Positions 7,429 to 14,249 of a DNA stretch of 22,329 bases are shown in pieces. A model generated the notes under the pieces. That model was not told where the DNA came from. It worked only from the letters and a program-made list of their open reading frames with translations, and searched no databases. Source of the DNA: a virus. A program made the translations under genes and the position numbers. The DNA is taken from the IMG/VR virus record IMGVR_UViG_3300037063_000010, positions 1 through 22,329 of that record. One strand, written 5' to 3'. Each line of letters starts with the position of its first letter. The first letter of the stretch is position 1.

Positions 7429-9099
7429 TTAAGGGGCCACGAACGGACCAACACCAGTACGAATACCGGACACCCACGGCATGTAGTGCGCCAGAACTTC
7501 GTGCACATACGTACCATAAGTCCAGCTACGGGTGGTGATGGGCCACTCAAGGCTGTAGTAGTCGCGCTGCGCCAAGAACTCGCGCACCGCAGGAATACGG
7601 CTGTGTGGGTACGGATTGTTGGCCAGATCGTAGTAGATAGTACCCAGCGGAATCATCGGGTGCATGCGGATAGGAATAGCCGCGCCACCGGTCGGATTCA
7701 TGCTGTACTTAGACTTATAGCTGTCCACAAAGTAGCCACCCATCATGCTACCCTGCGAAGCCTTGTCGTACATAAAGATATACGAGTTGGTTCCAGTGGC
7801 GCTGTACGCAATGCACTGGTCAAGTGCCAGCCGCGTATCCACCGCGCTCCAGATAGTGTCCGGCTGAACCTGGAAGTTCTGCCAGAAATATTGCAGGTCG
7901 CTTTCTACTTCCTTAACCAACCCATTGCCCTGCGGCGTCAACGTGCCACCAGCCATATCCACCCAGCGGCCAAACCGCATAGCGTAAGTAAGCAGGCCGT
8001 CGAAGTCAGTAGGCGCAAAGCTGTTATCAGAACTCAGCCCGGCAAAGTTACCAGCCTGCGTGCCCTGCCCAGCCGTAGTGGTAAGGGTAAGATTGCAGGT
8101 GTTGGTAATCGCAGTGATAAACGAGTTAGCCAGCGTAGGTGCGTTATTGAAGCTGACATACCACGCGTAAGCGAACGCTCCCTGCACAGCGCCACCCGGA
8201 ATGGTAGCTGTAAAACTGTTACTACCGCCACCCGTAGTTACGCTGTTGGACAGCGCACTAATGTGGCTAACACCACCGGCCTGCGTACGTACACTACCGT
8301 CAGCGCCGTTCACAGTGTAGGTGGTGGTTAGACCACTAGTAACCGTAGGCGGAGGCACGTAGCCACCCTGCCCACCGGGGTTAAGCCCCATGCCGCTAAT
8401 GGCCACCACGGCCACAGTACACACGGTAGCGTTGGCAATGCTGCCGCCCACAGCCAAGGTGGCCACCGGGGCGGTAGGTGTACCCAGCGCAAAGCCTTGA
8501 TTGCCTGCGCCAGTGCCGCTGTTGCCCAGCAACGTCATCATTTCTTCACCCAAGCGCAAACGCGCAAGGTTGCGGAAATGCTCGTCACCAAGGTTGTCGG
8601 TGTAGCCTTCACCGGCGAACTGCGAAGTGAAGGTGTTGCCGCCTTCCATTCCCAGTTCCTTGTAGGTTGCAAAGTAATCAATTTCGTTCGGGGTGGCCGT
8701 AGGGCCGCGCTGGCCTTCAAGCACGCCGACGTAAACGTTAGTGCTGTTCGGGTTGCGCGTGGCTTTCCAGTTTGCCGCCGTGCCTACTCCAGCGTTAACC
8801 TTGCCCTTCTTTCCAATCATTTGTATAAAGGGCGTGTTAATGGGGAACAGGAAGTATGCAGGGCCGCGCAAATCGTAAAAGTTAAACCCGGTGCCGGTGC
8901 TAATACCAGCTTTGATAAGGGCGCGTGAAGCGGCCTTGATAAGTGGATGGTCAACACGCCACTCCGTAGGGCTCAGGGCGCGGGCTTTGCGGCACGTATC
9001 AGCAATGCTAGCGTTAGCCAGTGCCTTGCTGATGCCTGCGCGTGCTTCTAGCACCGCACCAACGTACATATTCTGCGGAACTTTTGTAGTTACGCTCAT
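7429..9099 (-). CDS. Major capsid protein with inserted Ig-like domain
   Basis: This 556-residue protein is the main shell subunit by position (protease/scaffold before it, connectors after it) and by sequence. There is a helical N-terminal arm, then YDLRGPAYFLFPINTPFIQMIGKKG (N-terminal part shown in pieces of the fold), a segment with EGQRGPTATPNEIDYFATYK, and a C-terminal domain with WPITTRSWTYGTYVHEVLA. Residues ~206-355 are a Gly/Thr/Ser/Val-rich insertion of two or more Ig-like beta repeats between the EEMMTLLGNSGTG helix and FDGLLTYAMRF, likely displayed on the capsid surface. The gene starts at ATG, with AGGAG about 13 nt upstream, rather far. The 107-nt gap before it contains no gene I can support. 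Confidence 0.88.
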   Translation of the reverse strand: MSVTTKVPQNMYVGAVLEARAGISKALANASIADTCRKARALSPTEWRVDHPLIKAASRALIKAGISTGTGFNFYDLRGPAYFLFPINTPFIQMIGKKGKVNAGVGTAANWKATRNPNSTNVYVGVLEGQRGPTATPNEIDYFATYKELGMEGGNTFTSQFAGEGYTDNLGDEHFRNLARLRLGEEMMTLLGNSGTGAGNQGFALGTPTAPVATLAVGGSIANATVCTVAVVAISGMGLNPGGQGGYVPPPTVTSGLTTTYTVNGADGSVRTQAGGVSHISALSNSVTTGGGSNSFTATIPGGAVQGAFAYAWYVSFNNAPTLANSFITAITNTCNLTLTTTAGQGTQAGNFAGLSSDNSFAPTDFDGLLTYAMRFGRWVDMAGGTLTPQGNGLVKEVESDLQYFWQNFQVQPDTIWSAVDTRLALDQCIAYSATGTNSYIFMYDKASQGSMMGGYFVDSYKSKYSMNPTGGAAIPIRMHPMIPLGTIYYDLANNPYPHSRIPAVREFLAQRDYYSLEWPITTRSWTYGTYVHEVLAHYMPWVSGIRTGVGPFVAP

Positions 9100-9206
9100 A
9101 GTGTTTATGCTATCTCCTAAAGAATTTTGAACTGAACTACCTTGTGGGCCATTACCAAGGCAGATTGGCAGACCCTACTTTGAAACAACTGCAAAGTTCT
9201 GCAGGG

Positions 9207-11111
9207 TTAGTCGTCGGTGTGGACGGTTTCAGTAAAGTCCTGCAAATCCAGCGGTACTTCGGTAGTGTTGTCGGTAGTTCCTGCCCGTTGGATAAGCTGC
9301 GGCTGCTTAATACCAGTTACTCGCACATCGGTCGGCTTAACCACTCCACCCATAGTGGTCTTAAACTGCTCAAGTAGAGCAGCCTTGGCCATAGTTTTGA
9401 ACTCTCCAGTGTTCATAAACTCGGCACCAATGGCAGCCATGGCATTCTTGATTAGAATACTCATGTCCGTGACACCATTTGCAGCTACCACAGTAGCCGC
9501 AGGAGCGGCAGGCACGGCAGCCTTGGTTACGCTCTCAGCTGCAGCAGTCTGTGCAGCTTGATCGCCACCGGCAGCCTTAACAGCTGCCGCAGCGGCATTG
9601 GCCATGGCCTTAACCACGGCGGCGTCAATGGCCACAACAGCCGGAGCAGCAACGGTAGTATCCGATGTAGCTTTGTCAGTATTGGCCGGAGCGGCCTTCT
9701 CATTACCTTCCTCAGCATCGCCCACAGCGCCCATAGCATCAGCAATCTTGCCGTGTTCCTTGGACGCTTTCTCACTGTGCGCTGCCATGGCCTTGTGGAA
9801 ACTCTTCGTGACCTTGCAGTGCTCGTGGCCCGGCTCAGTAGCTTTGCAGGCCTCCAGGGCCTTAGCCATTGCACCGTGTTCTTCAGCTTGGTCGGCGTGG
9901 ACAGCGGCCAACTTCTCGTGTGCCACAGCAGTCTTCTTAAAATGACCCTTCGCTGCCTTGACTACATTGTTTGCAGTGGTTGCCATGTAGATTGCTCCTC
10001 CTCCTCCTGCCTCAGCATTGGCAGCGAGTTCTTCGGTTTCTTCCACGACCTGATCGCGGAAAGTTTCAATTATGTTTTTGAGGTCTTCAAGCAACGCTTC
10101 CGGTAAATCAGAACCGTCATCTTCAAGCTCAGCCTCGTACTTAGCAGAAATCACAAGATAGGCCAGGTCCTGTATAAGCGCTGCCAACTGCTGGACAGCA
10201 TACATTCCCTTTTCCACCTTCCACTCTGCCAGCTTAGCTTTCAAAGCCTTTGGCACTGCACGTTCCAGTGCCAGCGAAACTTTGTCAGCGTTTCCAACAA
10301 CTACAGCAGTTGACACAGCTGCGGCTCCCTTCTCACTAGAAACCTGTATGTCATGCGCTTTAGCGGCACGCACAATTTTTTCCCATACCTTGTCCTTTTC
10401 GGACTCAGGTATATCACCAGTAAGGCTGAACATAGCTATAGCCAGCCGTATGTGCTTCTTGGTTTTTTCCTCACTAGAAAACTTTATAGGCAGGTGCCAC
10501 GTATCAACCTTATCAGGGTCGCCTACGTAGGCAAAAGCACTGGGCGGCAATGCTTCGCCATCTACTTCCTTTGTTTTTCCAGCCTTGCCTATAAGCGGCA
10601 CGTCGTACACACTGCGCAGTTTCACCAGTTCCACGGCACCGTTGGCGCGCACCATGGTGTAGTGGGCTACGCCTAAGCAAGGGTTGTCAACCAGACTTAC
10701 TTCGCTAGGTGAAACAATGTAGCGCTGGCAATTCTTAAAATCAGGGTCGGCCCACATCTTGCCGACCACCGTGCCGCCGTGGCTAAAACCGGTGTACACG
10801 TCTTCCAACACCTTTTGCCACTCATCTTTGTCAACTACCTTGAACCCCATGTGTATTTCTTTGTCTGAGTCACGGAAGTCAACGTTGATGCACTTACCAG
10901 CTGCCTTAAGTTGGTGCATGGCCCGCAAGGGAAACATATTGGCCCCGTTAGTGGCCTTAGTAAACTCATCTATCACGGCCTGGTAGTACGGCTTACTACC
11001 TTCGTAGTCACAAACCTCGTTTTCCTTATCAGGTACTTCGGCAGTAACTAAACCCCATACTTCCTGCTGCGCTTCCAGCACTTTGCTGAAAGGTACAAAA
11101 ATTGTTTTCAC
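9207..11111 (-). CDS. XkdF-like prohead protease fused to scaffold-like region
   Basis: This 634-residue protein begins with a domain resembling the XkdF-like phage serine proteases: EVWGLVTAEVPDKENEV at the N-terminus, a candidate catalytic His at H66 (RAMHQLK) and a candidate Ser at S139 (SPSEVSLVDNPC). Residues ~190-258 contain a second domain with HLPIKFSSEEKTKKHIRLAI and ending in KAHDI, often fused to such proteases. After that comes a long helical, Ala-rich, charged region (~285-560) containing a His-patterned repeat (~385-465), then a C-terminus of scaffold type. It probably directs capsid assembly and is cleaved during maturation. The GTG start overlaps the preceding stop by 4 nt (GTGA). 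Catalytic residues are inferred, not proven. Confidence 0.75.
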   Translation of the reverse strand: MKTIFVPFSKVLEAQQEVWGLVTAEVPDKENEVCDYEGSKPYYQAVIDEFTKATNGANMFPLRAMHQLKAAGKCINVDFRDSDKEIHMGFKVVDKDEWQKVLEDVYTGFSHGGTVVGKMWADPDFKNCQRYIVSPSEVSLVDNPCLGVAHYTMVRANGAVELVKLRSVYDVPLIGKAGKTKEVDGEALPPSAFAYVGDPDKVDTWHLPIKFSSEEKTKKHIRLAIAMFSLTGDIPESEKDKVWEKIVRAAKAHDIQVSSEKGAAAVSTAVVVGNADKVSLALERAVPKALKAKLAEWKVEKGMYAVQQLAALIQDLAYLVISAKYEAELEDDGSDLPEALLEDLKNIIETFRDQVVEETEELAANAEAGGGGAIYMATTANNVVKAAKGHFKKTAVAHEKLAAVHADQAEEHGAMAKALEACKATEPGHEHCKVTKSFHKAMAAHSEKASKEHGKIADAMGAVGDAEEGNEKAAPANTDKATSDTTVAAPAVVAIDAAVVKAMANAAAAAVKAAGGDQAAQTAAAESVTKAAVPAAPAATVVAANGVTDMSILIKNAMAAIGAEFMNTGEFKTMAKAALLEQFKTTMGGVVKPTDVRVTGIKQPQLIQRAGTTDNTTEVPLDLQDFTETVHTDD

Positions 11112-11947
11112 GCTGCCTCCTCCGCGTACCAGAACTTTCCGACCTTGCGTGTCACCTTAACCTCAAACCCGCCGGCCACCTTGGTAACTACAATCGTACA
11201 TTCGCACCACGGATGAATAGGCAACAGCCCTATAGCTTGCTGCACGGTGTAAGGGCCGCTATCCACAACGTCATCACACTCATCGGGTTCGCCGTGGTCA
11301 AAGCTAAGCATTACACTTATCTCTTCAACCACACCTGACTCTTGCCATGCGCTTAAACTGCCGTTGGCCTGTGCGTTACTGGCCTCCGTAGCGGCCACCA
11401 TGTTGGCCCGGTACTGGCTAAAGGTAGTAGCTTCAAGTATCTGGTCGGCAAGTTCGTTAATTGTGGTGTGCTCCGCGAACGCTTGCGTAACCAATTCCTG
11501 TATATCTTCACGCGTTGTTTGCGCGATTGACCACTCGGCATTGGGGTTGTCCACCAAGTTACCACTGTCGTCGTACTGCATACCTACCATTGCAGCTGCT
11601 CTATCCGTGGCCCACTTACGCGCTGCCTCATTCACCGTAGTCATCATAGTGGCATCGCTTATGCCCAACTGGTACAAGCCGCGCCTAGCGTACTCAGTAG
11701 CTATGGCTACAATGTCCTTAGTAGTATCCAGCGCCAAGTCAGCCCACGGAATGCTGTCTAGCCCACTAAGTACATCGTCCTCTGCAGTCTTGCGCACCTT
11801 TACTTGTTTACGCACGTGCGCCGCTAGTTGCTTAGCTGCAACCTGCATAAACTTATGTATTATGCTGGCAATATTCTCACGGTGGTGGGTTAGCTCAGTG
11901 TGCAGCTTTCCCAGTCTAAAATATGGCAGCCGTATGTGCGTCTTCAC
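11108..11947 (-). CDS. Mu F-like minor head / head morphogenesis protein
   Basis: This 279-residue protein has the family signature in its C-terminal half: YRANMVAATEASNAQANGSL, then a long loop with FDHGEPDECDDV, and finally LLPIHPWCECTIV, equivalent to the P.HP.C.C motif of the Mu gpF/SPP1 gp7 family. The N-terminal half is helical. These proteins sit inside the head near the portal and help head assembly and DNA entry. The start is GTG, which overlaps the portal stop by one base (TAGTG), a strong sign of translational coupling. The position immediately after the portal is the canonical one. Confidence 0.82.
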   Translation of the reverse strand: MKTHIRLPYFRLGKLHTELTHHRENIASIIHKFMQVAAKQLAAHVRKQVKVRKTAEDDVLSGLDSIPWADLALDTTKDIVAIATEYARRGLYQLGISDATMMTTVNEAARKWATDRAAAMVGMQYDDSGNLVDNPNAEWSIAQTTREDIQELVTQAFAEHTTINELADQILEATTFSQYRANMVAATEASNAQANGSLSAWQESGVVEEISVMLSFDHGEPDECDDVVDSGPYTVQQAIGLLPIHPWCECTIVVTKVAGGFEVKVTRKVGKFWYAEEAA

Positions 11948-13557
11948 TAACTGCCTCCGGCACGCACCACTTCGTACACCATGTGGTTGCTGGTAAGGTT
12001 GCGGTACTTAACCACACCCTTGCCCTTGGGTGGTTTACCGGCGGGGTTAGGCGCTGGCTCTTCAACGGTAGCTTCAGCGCTGGCGTGCGTAGCTGCGGTC
12101 TGCGCAGCTACTTGGTCCAAGCTAGCCTGCGCGCGTTCGATTGCACCTTCCAGCGGTACCACGGCAGTAGCACTTATTACCATGAGCTGATTAACTTCAT
12201 CCAAATCTATAGGATCAAGCCCGCGCTTATCGCGCACTTCAGCACGCGTAACAATACCAGCACCAACATCACTAGCGTCGGCCTGTGCCAACTTAAGTAC
12301 GTCGGTTTCCTTGCGCGGATCGAACGACATTTCATAGTCAGTAAGCCCAAACTTACGCTGGATAATGTAGTCAATCACGCTGTATTTAAGCCACATCAAG
12401 AACGGCCAGTAACCCTCCACGTCCGCTGACTCCTGTGTTTGCTCAGCACTGGCCCGGTTCATCATCTTCATCAAGCGCTGCGGGCTGGTACCAAACGCAA
12501 AACAAATGAACCGAATTAGCAGGTCGTCAAACGGATCAGTAAGCAGCTTCTCCTTAGAAAATATAATCTGCTCTGGCTTACCGTCAGTTTGGAAGCCTTG
12601 TATCATGCGCCACTGTTGCCGCGCCCAAAGGTTGCCAGCCATTTCACTGTTAATCTGATTCATGGTACTGGCAATTTTCTCAGGCGTAGCATCAGGCGGC
12701 ACCACGTGGATAAGCCCCGGTATGCTGCCTTCTGTGTAGTACGACTCTTGAAACTTAAGCCGCAGCGCACCGGTGCGGCACCAAGTAGCGGCCTGCTCAA
12801 CTGGAGACATACCATATATCTGTGAGCTAAGCGTATTGCGGCGCACAATATTGCGCGGCTTGTATATCAGCTGTGTAGTGTCAAGGTTCACACGCGGCAG
12901 CCCTTCCCACAGCTGTGCATAAGCTGGGTCAGGGGGCTGTGGAGTAAAGCCATTATCATCAATGTAGCGCGTAATGCTATCACCCGGCACTACGCGTAGT
13001 TCCGCCACTTCCTCGTTAAAATTTTTGCGCACCAGCACACTGGCTGCGTCAATAACCAACATATCTTCAAGCAGGGGCCGCACCCAGGTAGCCCAGTCAT
13101 CCTCGTTGTTAGGGTACTCAAAAAACCTGCTTAGTTTAAGAATGTTCTGGTCGCCCTTCTCCTTTTGCTTACGTTCCGTAGTAGTCTCACCGGGCACGGC
13201 ACGACGCTGAATTTCCCAAGGCGTGAAGCACAATTGGTCTTTAACGTTTTCTATGACCACACGTACCAGATCATAAGTAGCCAACCCCTGCAGCTCAGCC
13301 GCTGTGTACTCAGCGTCAGGCCGGGGTGTGTAGTTCATGTTTTGGCCGTAGGTTATGTTGATACCTAACGGCTCGGCGTTGCGCGGCGCAATGGGACTTA
13401 CAGGCTGGCCAGCGCTAGGGAAGTTCTCAGGGCCAATACCATCAATGGTGGTACCGGGTTTTTGGTATAGCGAATTACGAAACCTACGTGCCGCGCCAAT
13501 AATGCCGCCCATATCCACGATACGCAGTGGATTACCATCGTTGCCATTACGTGCCAT
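11947..13557 (-). CDS. Portal protein
   Basis: This 536-residue protein forms the dodecameric DNA gateway of the head. Evidence includes YDLVRVVIENVKDQLCFTPWEIQ near residues 93-115, the VIDAASVLVRKN stretch, a central SSQIYGMSPVEQAATWCRTG segment, FICFAFGTSPQRLMKMMNRASAEQ, and a C-terminal part with TRAEVRDKRGLDPID. All of these are typical of HK97-type portal proteins. It follows the terminase genes at a distance, separated by the appendage cassette, and directly precedes the Mu F-like gene. The ATG has AAGAAGGTGAT upstream and overlaps the end of the zinc-ribbon gene by 11 nt. Confidence 0.9.
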   Translation of the reverse strand: MARNGNDGNPLRIVDMGGIIGAARRFRNSLYQKPGTTIDGIGPENFPSAGQPVSPIAPRNAEPLGINITYGQNMNYTPRPDAEYTAAELQGLATYDLVRVVIENVKDQLCFTPWEIQRRAVPGETTTERKQKEKGDQNILKLSRFFEYPNNEDDWATWVRPLLEDMLVIDAASVLVRKNFNEEVAELRVVPGDSITRYIDDNGFTPQPPDPAYAQLWEGLPRVNLDTTQLIYKPRNIVRRNTLSSQIYGMSPVEQAATWCRTGALRLKFQESYYTEGSIPGLIHVVPPDATPEKIASTMNQINSEMAGNLWARQQWRMIQGFQTDGKPEQIIFSKEKLLTDPFDDLLIRFICFAFGTSPQRLMKMMNRASAEQTQESADVEGYWPFLMWLKYSVIDYIIQRKFGLTDYEMSFDPRKETDVLKLAQADASDVGAGIVTRAEVRDKRGLDPIDLDEVNQLMVISATAVVPLEGAIERAQASLDQVAAQTAATHASAEATVEEPAPNPAGKPPKGKGVVKYRNLTSNHMVYEVVRAGGS

Positions 13558-13846
13558 GGGCTATCACCTTCTTTTCTTTATACATAGCAGCATCAAGCAT
13601 AGGCACAAACCACCGACCCTTACAAACGTGGCACAGGTGCTCAACGTACACGGTGCCCAGCTTTATAGCGCCGTCTATAACCAGCACTGGGTTTTCCCAC
13701 GTGGCCTTAATCTCACCATCGCAATGGCCGCACACCGGGCAGCGAGCATTCACATCTATCTGCTGCGGCAACGCTGCTGGTGGCGGTGGGGGCACCAGCA
13801 ATTTAAGCAGCAATACTACAAACTTACGAAGCCAAGTCCAAAACAT
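13547..13846 (-). CDS. Membrane-anchored zinc-ribbon protein
   Basis: This 99-residue protein starts with a short hydrophobic stretch (WLRKFVVLLLKLLV, residues 5-18), followed by a PPPPPAALP hinge and a C-terminal domain with two Cys knuckles: CPVC at 36-39 (with another Cys at 42) and CHVC at 72-75. This looks like a zinc ribbon tethered to the inner membrane. An AAAGGAAACC sequence precedes the ATG, and its end overlaps the portal ATG by 11 nt, so it belongs to the portal transcription unit. I do not recognise a function. The charged residues inside the hydrophobic stretch leave it open whether it really spans the membrane. Confidence 0.72.
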   Translation of the reverse strand: MFWTWLRKFVVLLLKLLVPPPPPAALPQQIDVNARCPVCGHCDGEIKATWENPVLVIDGAIKLGTVYVEHLCHVCKGRWFVPMLDAAMYKEKKVIAHGT

Positions 13847-13871
13847 TGGTTTCCTTTTGATTCCGTCGAAC

Positions 13872-13982
13872 CTACATCGCTGGGTCTGCGTGCAACTCTG
13901 CGTTCATCTTCGCCTTCTGCGCGGGCGTCAACGTACTGCCTTTACTTTCCAGAAACCGAACTTGTCTGCGCGTCCAGGGCAT
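13872..13982 (-). CDS. 36-residue conserved-looking small phage protein
   Basis: A 37-codon frame from ATG (13980-13982) to TAG (13872-13874) encodes MPWTRRQVRFLESKGSTLTP followed by a Lys/Ala-rich helix and ending HADPAM. It begins one base after the stop of the preceding gene (TAA A ATG), which suggests reinitiation. I recall short phage proteins starting with MPW..KQVR.L.S.GSPLTP, usually a little longer and ending in Lys/Gly, found near structural genes, but I cannot name a function. The sequence is too short for statistics, so the call depends on that resemblance and on the close packing. Confidence 0.6.
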   Translation of the reverse strand: MPWTRRQVRFLESKGSTLTPAQKAKMNAELHADPAM

Positions 13983-13983
13983 T

Positions 13984-14202
13984 TTAGTTACGTGGTTCCA
14001 TCTGGCGAATGTGGCAGTCCGCATTACTGCCACTGCACTTCTGTTCCGGAGAGATCCCCGGATTCGCGCCCGTACATGTCGATACAGAAGCGCCCATAAC
14101 GGGCTGGCCGGTATTCGTCATGACAGGGTTTCCGGTATAGACCGACTGGGCAAACGCAGTGGAGACGAGAAATAGAAGACAGATTAGTTTCTTAATGTTC
14201 AT
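13984..14202 (-). CDS. Small secreted protein, 72 residues
   Basis: The ATG at 14200-14202 gives MNIKKLICLLFLVSTAFAQ, a clear signal peptide with a predicted cleavage after AFA. The mature part is about 54 residues, with NPVMTNTGQPVMGA, a motif common in phage and secreted beta proteins, and three Cys residues that could form disulfides. An in-frame TTG or ATG further upstream would extend it, but would bury the signal peptide, so I prefer the internal ATG; no strong Shine-Dalgarno sequence is visible at either. Its 3' end contains one copy of the 20-bp direct repeat described separately. It lies directly after the spike gene, which also has a signal peptide. Confidence 0.65.
   Translation of the reverse strand: MNIKKLICLLFLVSTAFAQSVYTGNPVMTNTGQPVMGASVSTCTGANPGISPEQKCSGSNADCHIRQMEPRN
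13997..14016. repeat. 20-bp direct repeat, left copy
   Basis: TCCATCTGGCGAATGTGGCA occurs here and again, perfectly, at 14222-14241. The match continues upstream as GTGG with one mismatch (24 of 25 identical). This copy lies inside the 3' end of the 72-residue gene and encodes the C-terminal CHIRQMEP on the minus strand. Confidence 0.9.
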
Positions 14203-14221
14203 GTTGTTGGTATCCAGTGGC

Positions 14222-14241
14222 TCCATCTGGCGAATGTGGCA
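14222..14241. repeat. 20-bp direct repeat, right copy
   Basis: This is the second perfect copy of the sequence at 13997-14016, 225 bp away. It lies in the space between the spike stop codon and the 72-residue secreted gene. The two copies therefore bracket that small gene, as could happen after a duplication, an insertion or a recombination event. Confidence 0.9.
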
Positions 14242-14249
14242 CATGCTTA

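Noticed and set aside
7486-8331. 281-codon plus-strand open frame
   Set aside because: It lies entirely antisense to the major capsid gene, and its translation is rich in Arg, His and Val with no family resemblance; it is a shadow of the GC-rich capsid codons.
9100-9206. Promoter for the major capsid gene in the 107-bp gap
   Set aside because: No convincing -35/-10 pair with proper spacing could be found on the minus strand; only a short CTGCA/TGCAG inverted repeat is visible.
9558-10106. 182-codon plus-strand open frame with Ser/Gly/Cys-rich translation
   Set aside because: It is antisense to the Ala-rich scaffold part of the protease/scaffold gene and has no independent support.
11364-13987. 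Plus-strand open frames of about 190-210 codons opposite the Mu F-like and portal genes
   Set aside because: The genes on the minus strand carry clear family motifs; the plus-strand translations do not and lack ribosome binding sites.
13997-14241. Prophage attachment site or insertion sequence ends
   Set aside because: The repeats are only 225 bp apart and no integrase or transposase lies between or near them.
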